Assembly: GCA_021613335.1 (NCBI GenBank)
Contig: JAJTWR010000404.1
Span: forward strand, 570,001 to 634,000
Length of the DNA stretch: 64,000 bases
Direction of reading: 5' to 3'
DNA from: Whitmania pigra
Taxonomy: Eukaryota; Annelida; Clitellata; Hirudinida; Haemopidae
The translations under genes were made by a program, and so were the position numbers. The notes below the pieces were generated by a model. That model saw only the letters and a list, made by a program, of their open reading frames with translations, made no database searches and had not been told where the DNA came from. Shown here piece by piece: positions 50,341-60,965 of the stretch; position 1 is the stretch's first letter; every line of letters starts with the position of its first letter.

Positions 50341-52224
50341 CATCATTACTATTATTATTATTAATATTATTATTATTATTCCACATATAATTTGAAAACA
50401 AAAGTTCAAATCACTTCTCAGTCTACTAGATGAGTCATGTAGTAAATTCCAAAAAAAGAAAACAGATCTATTCTTAGAACGTCCCATTACTCAACAAACC
50501 GTTGCCATAAAACTCATCGACTCAATTAACCAAGTTTTAAGAATATGCATCAGCACGTCTCGTTCTTTATAACCACATTCTTTATAACCACTTTCTAAAT
50601 AACAAATCCCAAAGGATCTTCATCTTCTCCATAATCATCTTCATAATCTTCTTCATCATTATTATCATCTTCATAATCTTCTTCATCATTATTATCATCT
50701 TCATAATCTTCGTCATCATCATTATCATCTTCATCATCATCGTTATAATCTTCATAATCATCATCATCATCATCATCAAACATTCGAGCATTCAATCCCG
50801 ATGATACCTTGGGCAGGTTTCCTTCCATCCGCAAGACCCCTCGGATCGGGACTCGTCGGAACCCTGGGCTCTTGGGCCGTCGGAACCCTGGGCTCTTGGG
50901 CCGTCGGAACCCTGGGCTCTTGGGCCGTCGGGAGTTGTTTCACCGCCGTGATGACGAGGGAGCAGTCGTCTAAAGCGACAAAATGACAACAAAAATTATG
51001 CCTGAAACCGCACAGAACGTTGGAATGGAAATTAGTTTCGAATTAAAATCGATGAGAAAAAAAATGAGAACAAACAAAAGGAAGACTCGGACGAATTTTG
51101 ACCGACCCGAAAAATCCGCGTTGCCCTCCCTGCGGACGGACCCGACGACCAGCTGGCTCCGGGGCCTCGGCTTCTTGTCGACGTGCGACGGGGGCTTCGG
51201 TCTGCTCGACGACTTGGCCGAGTGCGGAGAGTTGGCGACGGCGAACTGCTTGACGTTGTCGTCGTCGGAGTTGGTCTCGCTCATTTCGGACTTGCGCTGG
51301 AGATACTTCCGAAAGATCAGGTCGCGACGTTGCTTCTCCTCGGATTTCTTCGTCTGCGCCTTTTCCTCTTTCAGTCTGGTTGATCGAGGTTGATCGCGTT
51401 AACGTGTCATGATGTTAATCGTGTTAACGTGTTACGTTATTACGTCAATGCGTTATGATATTGTGTTAATGTGTTATGATATTGTGTTATGTTATTACGT
51501 CAATGCGTTATGATATTGCGTTATGTTATTACGTCAATGCGTTATGTTATTACGTCAATGCGTTATGATATTGTGTTAATGTGTTATGATATTGTGTTAT
51601 GTTATTACGTCAATGCATTATGATATTATGTTAATGTGTTATGATATTGTGTTGTGATATTATGTTAATGTGTTGTGATGTTACGTTAATGTGTTGTGAT
51701 ATTGTGTTAATGCATTAATGTTTTGTGACATTGTGTTATTTTGTTAAAAGTGTTTCGGATAGCGTGTTGTGCTATTTATATCGATGTGCAAGTTAAACCA
51801 AACGACCACAGCAGTTGCAACGTGTCGTGTTCGAAACCCAGCTCGCACTTGCCGGTCACCTCGTGAAGGAATGCAGTTGAAGTGAATAAAATGACATGCG
51901 ATGCTGGAAACACGAACAACATTAATCACATTCATCGATCAAAACGTAAATTAACAAATCAATCAAAGCACAAGAAGTAAGTCGAGATCAATCGACGACT
52001 GAATGAATCAACCAGCCTCAGTTGTTCTTTCTTCGTCTGCTGATCCTTGCTGATGAGATTCTTCTTGGCTGCCAGTTCGTCTTTTCTCCTCTGGTGGAGT
52101 TCTGCCACTCTGTTCCTCTTCCTTTCCACCTCTGCCGAGATGGACTGCAACGGAGAGGAGGAAAATGGCCGAACGTTATTATCGTTTTTTTAAATAATTT
52201 TTTTTTACAGTTAACTTGATAAGT

Positions 52225-52259
<35 letters not shown>

Positions 52260-54670
52260 CTCATGGCAAGTTGACGTTAATAAACAAAAAATATTCTTCA
52301 AAGATTTTATTATATTTGTTATATTGTTCATTAACAATACCTACACATAAACAGTCATCACCATCAATACCTTCATCATCACCATCATCATTACAAGCAA
52401 CTCACCGGATCAAAGTTGCTATCTTCGATGACGAACCCGACGGAACTGGATTCGATTTTCTCGTCATCAGACCTCACCAAGTTGACTTCGGTCGAGGCAT
52501 CCTTGGGCTCTGTGGAAGTTCCTCGAACGTCCTTCGACTTTTCAGATGAAACTTTTATCGACGCATCGAGAGGCAGCTGGGACGACGTGGTCGATGACGA
52601 TGGTGTCTCGGCACTGGAGACTTCCTTTGTCGCTTTGCTTCTCCTCTGACCGATCTCTGGCTTCGGTCTTTTGGCAGCCTCAAGGTTGACGACGAAAAAT
52701 TCAGGTTGTTGCATCGACTTCGACGGTTCTTCCTCCCCGTCGGATTCACTCAAATCCGTCGCGGTTCCATCGGCTGCTCGTTCCGTGTCGCCGTCGCAAG
52801 GGAAAGCAACGGCAGACCGAGCGGAATCATCCTCGGGGTCCGGAACGAAGAAGCCCGACGACCTTCGAGACTGGTGTTCCTCGTATCCTGAGAACGAAGG
52901 ATTCCTGGCGACCCGAGGCTCGAAGTGGGCGGCCTCCCGGTCGAGCGACGGTCGACGATCGAAAGAAGAAACTCGAGAGGCGGAAAAGTAATCCGACACC
53001 ACGCTGCTCGGTCTGGCCAGTCCGTGCTCCCGACTGGACCGACTGGACCGACTGGCCGAAAGCGAATCCCTTCTCGGGGGTTCGTGGCGTCTCGAAGAAG
53101 ACCTCAAGTCCGGAATTCCGCCGAGACTGAGGTCTCTCTTTAGCTGGCCGTCCCTCGTTCGGTAATCGAGGTTCCGCACCATCGGGCGACTTCTCAGGCT
53201 GTAGTGGGGCTGGACAGGGTAGGGATGGAAGTAGGGATTCATGGCGTACGGATAGTAGGGCGGCGGATGAAAGGGATGGAGGAATGGATACCGGCTGACC
53301 GAGGGAATGACGGCCGGATGGGCAAAGGGAATGTTTCCTTGTTGGTTCAGTAGTTGTTCCTCCAAGTCGTCGTGATAAGCACGATCGGCCAGGTATTCTC
53401 TCTCGAAAGTCTCTTCGTGACCCATCCTCGGGTAGCTCCTGCTTTCCGAGTACCTCCGGAATGCCGAGTTCCTTGCGGACTGGTCGCCCTTCCCGGACTC
53501 TCTGGCAAAACCTTGACTCGAACCTGCTCCGCTCCTAATGCTTTCCTCTACGCCTCTGACGGAAATTGGAGGATCTTCTCTGGAAGAAACCCGACCCTGT
53601 CCGTGGGTTCTGTGAGCGGTCGGAACGGAAGAGGAATGACCGGGAGAATCGCCGAGCGAAACGAGGTTCTTTATGTGATCCTGCTGCAGAGACAGTCTCA
53701 TAATTTCTCCCTGAAGTTCCGACAGACTCGAGTTCAGTCGGTCCAGAGACAGTCCGTAATTCGGATCGACGCCGTGCGCGTTCTCGGCGTTTTTAGTCCT
53801 GCCGGACGCTTCTTTGAAAGACGAGGTTTTCTTCCGATCCAAACTCGACCTTCCCGGCCGATTGCCGTCAGCTTCTCGTGCAGATTTCTGCTTCTTCAAA
53901 AAGTTCCTGTCGAGCGTTCCACCAGCCAACTGAGGGTCCGTCGATTCTTCGTTCGCAAACAATTTTTCCATCGCCACGGCAGAGTCCTGCCTGTAATATC
54001 CGGACGACTGCACCTTGCCGCCGTCCTTGCCGTTCCACAGAGACTTCGTCCCGTCGTCTGGAGACGGGTGGAATTCAGAATCGGCTTCCGCTCCGAAAAG
54101 AGTCGAGTAGGCCTCTTTGCTTATGGCCTGCCTCTGTTGACACCACTGGAGTTCTTGCCTCCTCTTTTCCATCTCCATTTTGCGACGTCTCTCTTCCAAC
54201 TTCTTCCGGACGTTTGCCAAGTCGTCGTCCCCGGCAGCCTCTTTGGTCGACTTTGTGAGGGGCTGGAGCTGTTTTTCCGGCTTCAACTTCGTAGGTTTTG
54301 TTTCGATGTCTCTTTCCAGTGCCTGGAAATGTTTGTCCAAATTGTTGTTCATGTTAGAAGCATCAACACTATCGGAGACGGGTTTAATAGTCGCAGAGAT
54401 GCATTTTAACTTGGATCGATTTAGGTTTTCGTCTAAATTTATCGAGTTCCTGTTGTCCACTTCATCGGATAATTTAGCAGCAGCAGCATTGTCCACGGGT
54501 CTAACATGCTGACTATCAAGATCTGGAAAAGAAAAAGCAGACGTGTCCGAAAGGAAAGCACTCTCGCCCGACGGCGTCAAATATTCTTCCGGAGTGGATG
54601 CTTCACTAGAATTGCTCGACTCCTTTTCGTTCATATTTTTTAAAACAAGATTGCATGGTTTAATGGCCAT
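48714..54670 (-). CDS. CAMSAP: CAMSAP/Patronin microtubule minus-end protein
   Basis: Eight minus-strand exons fit: 54670-52406, 52144 to about 52017, 51375-51107, 50969-50808, 50201-50142, 49703-49585, 49377-49214 and 48855-48714, about 1,100 aa. CAMSAPs bind and stabilise microtubule minus ends. Exon 1 has an acidic N-terminus, then a coiled coil (VRKKLEERRRKMEMEKRRQE), a second (LSSLSELQGEIMRLSLQQ-like), and a Tyr/Pro-rich linker. Exons 2-3 hold a third coiled coil (ERKRNRVAELHQRRKDE, KKSEEKQRRDLIFRKYLQRK). The last four exons encode the whole CKK domain: LKLFVKPNQKSNRSIIINAV, CCLAG, HFVVLFRDAGLQYRGLYSF, GVGPRQLSDKMMEKFFK, YNSGSKNF, then TKHLSSTIDGVTILSCLW. All phases agree except at 52017, where a GC donor would be needed. 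No calponin-homology domain is seen upstream in the window. Confidence 0.88.
49077..49195. repeat. (CAT)n with CAACACCAC interruptions, in a CAMSAP intron
   Basis: Array of ATC/CAT units broken by ACAACACCA blocks. It starts directly next to the donor end of the penultimate CKK exon. Confidence 0.85.
49449..49495. repeat. (AAT)n in a CAMSAP intron
   Basis: Short AAT array with one AAC unit. Confidence 0.85.
50270..50380. repeat. (ATT)n in a CAMSAP intron
   Basis: ATT units with ACT, CAT and AAT interruptions, close to the 60-base exon 50142-50201. Confidence 0.9.
50628..50780. repeat. 27-bp TCATCTTCATAATCTTCT minisatellite
   Basis: Imperfect copies of a 27-base unit of TCA/TCT trinucleotides, grading into (ATC)n. 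On the minus strand it reads as an Asp/Glu/Tyr-rich frame. That frame is not the CAMSAP frame, so it is intronic. Confidence 0.8.
50862..50935 (-). repeat. Coding 24-bp tandem repeat in CAMSAP
   Basis: Three near-perfect copies of a 24-base unit in exon 50969-50808, each encoding PTAQEPRV in the minus-strand CAMSAP frame. The copies are nearly identical at DNA level, so the expansion is recent. Confidence 0.85.
51398..51750. repeat. TTA/TGA-rich minisatellite in a CAMSAP intron
   Basis: About 350 bases of shuffled units such as GTGTTAATGTGTTATGATAT and TTATTACGTCAATGCG, in several higher-order arrangements. It lies between exons 51107-51375 and 52017-52144. Confidence 0.9.
51775..51870 (+). 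mobile_element. SINE fragment
   Basis: Contains GTGTCGTGTTCGAAACCCAG, the B-box region shared with the SINEs at 34196-34360 and 56408-56535, here in plus orientation. The A-box half is not clear. Confidence 0.5.
52222..52259. repeat. (GATT)n tetranucleotide repeat
   Basis: Nine or so GATT units in the intron between the first two CAMSAP exons seen here. Confidence 0.9.
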
Positions 54671-55336
54671 TACAACTACATCAAGCCATAGTCATAGTCA
54701 TCAAATGCATATCGCCTTTACAACATTGCCACTTAAATCGTGCTACGAGATTCTGAAATGACCAGAAATAATTTTAATTAGCGATTTCATTGGATTTCAA
54801 GCAAATGAATCATAAAACCGAACCGTCGGCCAATGATGACAAAAATAAACATAAGAGCACATCAAGAATTAGGCAACAAAAAAACGTTGTCTGGGAAGCA
54901 ACTCACAAATGGAGAACGGTTAACAGTCGCAAACTAATTCCCCTTTTTCCGGTAGACGGTTCGTCAATTTTACCGATCGAAAAACCAAGATGTACTCCAT
55001 CCAGCTATTTCTATTTTGACCACCTGGCGACTGATTCTATCGCACTAGTTCTATTCATTAACAGGCAATTCTTAATGTATCCTCGGGGTAAATTGGAATT
55101 TTTTACATTTGCTCGTAGATTTCAAAATTTTTAAACTTAAAAATTGCTCTTTTATCACTTAATAAGGACATCAGCTTCTCAGTATCACGTGCGGTCTTAA
55201 AGTTTCGACAAAGCTTCTGTCGGACGGTAGTAAACGGACTTTTGCATAAAGGTGATTTCTTCCTCGGCTTGTACAACCGAGGTTTTGAAGGCTATTCTTT
55301 GTAAACCGCGTTTGAACTTTGTGGAAAGCGAGGGTC
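54671..55336. other. Divergent CAMSAP/RagC intergenic region
   Basis: 666 bases separate the minus-strand CAMSAP start from the plus-strand RagC start. No CAMSAP exon is visible here. A minus-strand acceptor-like GATGTAG just upstream of the CAMSAP ATG leaves room for a distant 5' exon. It may be a shared bidirectional promoter. Confidence 0.5.
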
Positions 55337-58241
55337 ATGTCTAACAACTACCTGGCGACCGATGGGGTCTTCAACGGACCGGATTCCAACAGCTCCGAGG
55401 CCAGTGAAAACTTTTCCTCGGACGCGCCCCCTCGTCTTCTTTTGATGGGTCTCAGACGTAGTGGCAAATCGTCCATACAAAAAGTCGTCTTCCACAAAAT
55501 GGCTCCGAGTGACACACTGTATCTTGAGAGTACCAACCAAATAGTCAAGGAAGGTAGGAAGTTTATTTGTTTATTTCGACTTTGTTTTGTTTTAAATTTG
55601 ACTGGTAGAGTTGAAAACGAAAAGGTCTTACCGGTTTAATGTGTAATTTTGTTTGGTGAATTAAGATGGGCTGTGATGACTTGCAGTATGTAGTTTTTTG
55701 AATGGTAAAATATAAACATTTAAAAGCAGATGGGAACCTAAATTTTGGTTTCAACTAAATGTTGATGAAGCTGTCGTTTGATGTTAATTTAGTCGAAATT
55801 TGTTCGGCACATGGCAAGAGGTTAGGGGAATGTGATACTGTTAGTAAACAGAATATATTAATAAATTTGAATTTTTAATGATCCCATCATCCTCAAGTGT
55901 GAAACCACATTTTGCATCAGCCTTGTGACCAGTGTTTATCGAGAATGTCGATGACTAATGGAGATGGCTATTAAAATTTATAATAATTTTTTACACTACA
56001 TTAATTAAATAATATTACATTGTAATTGCATTTACTCTTTTAGAGTAGTAGATACTAATTGCCATTAATTTTGGTAACAAATTGTTATTTGTCTCTGGTC
56101 TATATTCTTATTTACACTGGTTCTACCTTAATTTAGTACACAATAGCCAGTGAAGATTGGTAATCCTTAAAACGTCAACATTTTGACAATAGCAATAACA
56201 TGGTAATAAATTAATAAATTACGTTAAAACGTCTCTACTCCAGATATTTCCACCGGCTCTTTCATCCAGTTCCAAATCTGGGACTGCCCCGGACAGAACG
56301 ACTACTCCGAGTCGACGATGTACGACCTCAGCTTCATTTTCGGCTCCAAGGGTGCCGTCATCTTCGTCATAGATGCTCAGGTAATTGTAATCGTAACTTA
56401 AATTATACGGTGCCACACGCTTCTTGAAACCATTCGTATGGCGCTCCTTCCACTTGACAGTGCTGGCTGGGTTTCGAACGCGACGCATTACGACCGCCGT
56501 CTTACGCAGGAACGCAACCCGTTCCGCTTCGCCGAATAAGCCAAAATAAGCAAATCCAAGTGTCCTTTTGACCCTCAAACTTTTCCTTTTGACTCCCAGG
56601 ACGACTACAACGAGGCCGTGACAGTGCTGAGTAAGGTCTTCAACACTGCGTACAACATCAATCGAGATCTAAAGTTCGAAGTCTTCATTCACAAGATGGA
56701 CGGAATACAAGAAGATCAGAAGATCGACCTGCACAGGGACATCTTGTACAGGGCAACGGAGGAACTGAAGGAGAATGGCATAGGAAATTTGCACCTGAGG
56801 TTTGTGGATGGGAGGATTGTGTTTCTGTTTTTGTTTTGTTTTGTATCCTAGTGTGTTTGTTTTGCATCTCAATGGGTTTGTATGTATTATTGACGTGTTA
56901 CAGCCATTGTTTGCTTATGTTTGTCTGGCAATCGTAATGTTGCTTGTACAATGTTATTAATGGCACATTTAAAGGCCATTTTCCATTACTTAATTTGGCT
57001 CTTGATTGACATTCTGTCTGTCATTATTACTTAGTTTTTGGCGAAAACTTTTGTTTAAAATTATTTTACTTGCTATTCTTTAATTGTGCTTGTATCCATT
57101 TTACTTGTAATCATTATTTATTTACTCTTGTTAAAATTCTCGTTTAGAATTATTTCATTTGCCGTTCCTTAATCGAGTTCGTAATTATTTTGTTCGTAAT
57201 TATTTTAATATAAATAATAAACATCATTTCTCTCCGAAGCGTGTACCTCACGAGCATCTACGACCACACGATATTCGAGGCGTTCAGCAAAGTGGTACAG
57301 AAGTTGATCAAACCTCTCCCAGTCCTCGAGAACTTCCTGACCATGTTCGCCACGGTGAGTCTTCGGCGAAAGTTTGTGCGGAGCGAGAAACGAAGGAATT
57401 AGTATTTCATTATAATTGTATTATTATTATTATTTTTATTTATTGTTATTGTTGATGTTAATCTCTGAAATTAAATTCTCACCTGCAAAGTCATTGCTTG
57501 TTGTTATTATTTTTATTATTATTATCCATAATATTTAATATTCATAATTTACATCGAAACTGCCTTCATTCTCGTCTGCAGAATTCAGGAGTCGAGAAAG
57601 CCTTCCTGTTTGACATAGTGAGCAAAATATACATCGCCACCGACATAAACCCCGTCGAAATGGACTCGTACGAGTTGTGCTGCGACATGATCGACGCTGC
57701 TCTCGACATCTCGTGCATTTACGGGTTAGATTACCGCCTTCCACGGTATGTCGATTTGTATTTTTGTGTGCAGTGGTGTCGTGTGTGGCTTTGTCTTATC
57801 ATATATCTGTCTATGCTTTGGATAGGTGATATCTAAATCTGTGTATATACAGTCTTTGTTTCATATTGCGATTTAGATTCAATTATTGTTACAAGTATTA
57901 TTATTATTATTTATTTATTTAGATGTTGTTAAATGTTTAAATGATTTAATACTGACCGGTAACATCGCTAGAATGTCGACCTCTTACATTTTGACTTAAC
58001 AAATTAAATGCTCGACCACCCTTTTTCCGTTTTCCCCTCGAAAGCGAAAGTGCCGAAGACATGGAGAACAGCGGATTCGACCACGAGTCCGGAGCCCTGA
58101 TAAGACTCAGCACGCAGTCCGTCCTCTACCTGAGGGAGGTGAACAGACATTTGGCGCTCGTCTGCATCATCAACGAGACAAACTTCCAAAAGCGAGGTTC
58201 TATTGCTTGCCGTTGTGTGTTTATTGCGGTTATTGCATGTG

Positions 58242-58284
<43 letters not shown>

Positions 58285-58647
58285 CGATTTTTAAAGTTAA
58301 TTAAATTAGGACGACTGATATTTTCCAAAGTTTTGGTTCGTCAAAGTGATTCTTGTGTAAAAAGTGTGGTGAAAATAAGATGGGCGCATAAGAATGTCTG
58401 GCAGTTCAGTCTGCAATGTCTGCAGGGAGCATCTTTGTAGATCATAAATTAAATTAATTAGCAATTCATACATTAAATCAAATTAATTAGCGATTAAAAC
58501 TGAGCTTTTAAATCAGGTACGATCGACTACAACTTCGGCGTCCTTCGCAAGAAGCTCAACGAGATCCTCGCGTCCGCCCAGAAGGAACAAGCGTCCAACC
58601 AAGCTACGGCATCGATCAGCGACAACTCGACCTCTTCTAATCACTGA
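55337..58647 (+). CDS. RRAGC: Ras-related GTP-binding protein C (RagC/D)
   Basis: Seven exons (55337-55553, 56244-56380, 56600-56799, 57240-57354, 57582-57745, 58045-58196, 58517-58647) join in frame to 371 aa. RagC/D pairs with RagA/B on lysosomes to bring mTORC1 to its activator when amino acids are present. The P-loop GLRRSGKSS is at 38-46. The G3 motif is WDCPGQ, then [15 protein letters not shown] and the G4-like FIHKMDG. The C-terminal roadblock domain starts after [20 protein letters not shown]. It includes [36 protein letters not shown] and [15 protein letters not shown]. All of these are close to animal RagC. Start choice: ATG 55337 just before the conserved region. A canonical AATAAA follows at 58998. 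Confidence 0.95.
56408..56535 (-). mobile_element. tRNA-derived SINE in RagC intron 2
   Basis: On the minus strand, TCGGCGAAGCGGAACGGGTT (A-box-like) precedes GCGTTCGAAACCCAGCC (B box), then a tail with GGTTTCAAGAAGCG. It matches the element at 34196-34360 in layout. Confidence 0.6.
58241..58283. repeat. (ATT)n in RagC intron 6
   Basis: Pure ATT array 45 bases after the exon 6 donor. Confidence 0.9.
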
Positions 58648-58997
58648 GGGTTCCCCAAGCGGACAAAGGTGCAGTCCAGATGCCCCCCTCTCTACATGAA
58701 TGCCTGCTAAAGACGGGAACAGAAACTTAAGGCCTTTCGGTTTTAGCATGTTTACCTCCTAACAGTTGCGAACTAAAATCCCGATTCTTGAATATTGTTG
58801 TTTCTTTTATTCTTTTTTTTTCATTTCTATCTTTTACCAGCTTTTAAAATTGGATGAGTTTGCAACATCGATTTGCCTTCTTTTGTTGGGAGTGGCTTGA
58901 CAATCTGGCTAGATAGTTGTTGGCTTCAAAAGTTCTTATGACGAATATATCGACACAGTTGATACCTTTGATAAGATTGATGAATGTGCAATAGCAT

Positions 58998-59003
58998 AAT
59001 AAA
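58998..59003 (+). terminator. Polyadenylation signal AATAAA for RagC
   Basis: CATAATAAATTTTT, about 350 bases past the RagC stop and before the convergent RPL19 gene. Confidence 0.55.
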
Positions 59004-59283
59004 TTTTTGCCAATAACAAGAATTTGCCAATTTGAATTTTTTTCGTGGGACAAACGTCGATTGAAACGCAGCAAGACGTTGCTAAAACTTTCACTAAAAG
59101 GGTGCTAAAGGCTTAACCAATTTGTTCTAGCCATAAACTCCCTCAAACTCTGCTTTCAAATTTGAGATTCTATTCATTACATGCCATAACTTTCACTATT
59201 CTAGTGGCTTTCGAACAGATACCACATGACGACACATTATCAAACACAGCAGCAAAACAAATCCAAATTCGTTTATGAATATT

Positions 59284-59289
59284 TTTATT
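59284..59289 (-). terminator. Polyadenylation signal AATAAA for RPL19
   Basis: TTTATT on the plus strand, about 20 bases beyond the RPL19 stop. It gives a very short 3' UTR, usual for ribosomal protein genes. Confidence 0.65.
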
Positions 59290-59309
59290 GAGTCAAGAAA
59301 GGTCATCAC

Positions 59310-60937
59310 TTAAGCCTTCTGCTCCTTCTTTTCCTCCTGTTCCTTCTTTTCCTTCTCTTTCAACTCTTCCTCCTCCTTGGCAAAGACCTTCAGCTTTTCC
59401 TCCTTCTTCAGGTTGGCTCTGTCTTCCTTTCTCTTACGAGCCTCGCGAACCTTGTTCCTTCTGGCCTCGGCTTGGTCACTGGAAGTTGGGTAAGACGAGA
59501 TTAGCATGATTTTGAGTGATAGTAAATATAAAATAAATGTATACATATATCAAAAGTTCATAATCAGATATCTAATGTATTAAACTAATTACTTCAACAT
59601 CTTGGTTCTCGAGTTCTCGGCCTTCTTCTTGTGGATGTGCTCCATCAGGACACGCTTGTTCTTGAAGACGTTACCCTTGCACTTCATGTACAGGGTGTGG
59701 TACCTGAAGACAGAAACATTTGAGATTTAGTAATGTCATAATAGTTATACAAACACGATTCTGTTGTATTTCATTGTATTGTGTTCAACTTGGAATAGCA
59801 TATCACAACCAATCATGTGATAAGCACCAGTTTGTCGAAGCTCATTATCGCAAGCCAGTAACTGAATACAACCAGGTAAGGTAAAGATGTAATCATGACT
59901 AAAGCCTGCTACTACAAAGCATTTACAGAATTATTCCCAACTTGGAATAGTATACTGTCACAGGTAATACAGCATACACCAGTTTGTTGAGAATTAATCT
60001 AGCAAGACAGTAACTGAATTACACAATCTTTATGCACTCATGACTATTCTTGCTACATTAACAGATAAATAAAATGTATTTTGCATGGTTTGTCAATCCA
60101 AATTTTCCAATGGAATGTTCATGGAATATGCAAAACCTCGTCCACACCAACCCAGATGTGGGTCGGGGACAGAACTTCTCTTTGACATTGTGGCAAGGAA
60201 TGCATCCTCAAAGCATCAGTTAAGATGCATTAGGCATCCATGCAGCCACAGCTGAAACCACTACACTGATGGTTTGCACCAATCGTGGAATGGCTCCAAC
60301 GTCAAATGTTTTACAAAATTCAAGAATACATAACTCTAGGTAACTTACAGGTGCTTGTCAATCTTCTTGTCATCCCTGTATCTCTTGAGGAGTCTCCTGA
60401 GAACTCTCATCCTTCTGATCCAGATGACCTTCTCTGGCATACGAGCGTTGGCAGTACCCTTCCTCTTACCAGTTCCGGTGTGCCTGCCCTTGCGACGAGC
60501 GATCATGTTCTTGCGGACCCTAGCCCTGGAATGGACAGCCACTGGCTTTCTGATGATGAGACCATTCTTGATCAGCTTTCTGATGTTTTGCCCTGTTGAT
60601 TACAGCAAGTAATTGTTACATCGCTTTCGAGGCTCCATTAAAGCATTTTATCGAAACTTACTGGAGTTGGCATTTGAAATCTCGCTGGTCTCGTTAGGGT
60701 CCAACCAGATCTTGTTCTTACCGCACTTTAGGACTGCGGCGGCAAGTCTCTTCTGCGACCTCAGGGTGCTGAAACGATCAACAACATGCTTTCAACGTGA
60801 GCAAGTCTAACGGCAAAGTTTTTATATCACGTGTTGCGTTTTAAATCCGTTTAGAGTTTTGAGACAAAAATAATCTTCGTTTACAATTATATCCACAGAA
60901 TCAAAATATTTTCGATTTAAGACACGACGTACCCCAT
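59310..60937 (-). CDS. RPL19: Large ribosomal subunit protein eL19
   Basis: Five minus-strand exons (60937-60933, 60768-60662, 60592-60349, 59703-59593, 59478-59310) join in frame to 211 aa; human eL19 is 196 aa. The first coding exon is only ATGGG, a common design in ribosomal protein genes. The order is [97 protein letters not shown] and ADQAEARR-type sequence ([10 protein letters not shown] here). The tail is Lys/Glu-rich, somewhat longer than in vertebrates. The protein is a structural part of the 60S subunit and contacts the 40S in an intersubunit bridge. It is convergent with RagC. The third intron is large and holds snoRNA-like structures. Confidence 0.97.
59779..59913 (-). ncRNA. Candidate H/ACA snoRNA 1 in RPL19 intron 3
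   Basis: On the RPL19 sense strand, a 5' hairpin is closed by GCAGGC/GCTTGC. A hinge follows (GATAATGAG, a poor H box). The 3' hairpin has outer stem AACTGG/CCAAGTT, an internal pocket, and inner stem ATCACA/TGTGAT. ACA comes two bases after the stem, placed three bases from the inferred end. The neighbouring copy shows paired changes in the stems. The guide target was not determined. Confidence 0.5.
59929..60057 (-). ncRNA. Candidate H/ACA snoRNA 2 (diverged tandem copy)
   Basis: The 5' hairpin is closed by TAGCAAGA/TCTTGCTA, a perfect 8-bp stem. It is followed by AGATTA, which fits the H box ANANNA. The 3' hairpin again has AACTGG/CCAAGTT and an inner CTGT/ACAG stem that replaces ATCACA/TGTGAT of the other copy. 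The terminal box is AATA rather than ACA, so this copy may be decayed or use a variant box. Confidence 0.45.
60186..60296 (-). ncRNA. Candidate H/ACA snoRNA 3 in RPL19 intron 3
   Basis: The 3' hairpin has a perfect inner stem ATGCATC/GATGCAT, an asymmetric pocket, and an outer stem GCAxGG/CCxTGC. It is followed by C then ACAATG, with ACA exactly three bases from the inferred end. The 5' hairpin pairs AGCCA/TGGCT, CCAC/GTGG and TGGT/ACCA around GCAA. A clear H box is not seen. Confidence 0.45.
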
Positions 60938-60944
60938 AGTCTTA

Positions 60945-60965
60945 GGACTTCAACGGAAAAAGAAA
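60945..60965 (-). promoter_or_regulatory. 5' TOP-like pyrimidine tract of RPL19
   Basis: On the minus strand, TTCTTTCTTTTTCCG lies about 20 bases before the ATG. It resembles the pyrimidine-rich TCT/5' TOP initiators of ribosomal protein genes, which tie their translation to TOR signalling. Confidence 0.45.

Noticed and set aside
50595..50834. Acidic minus-strand frame (Asp/Glu/Tyr repeats) near CAMSAP
   Set aside because: It comes from a 27-bp minisatellite, is in a different frame from the CAMSAP exon it overlaps, and has no splice link.
53354..54409. 351-codon plus-strand frame opposite CAMSAP
   Set aside because: Antisense shadow of a GC-richer coding exon. The minus strand carries the recognisable coiled coils and splice sites.
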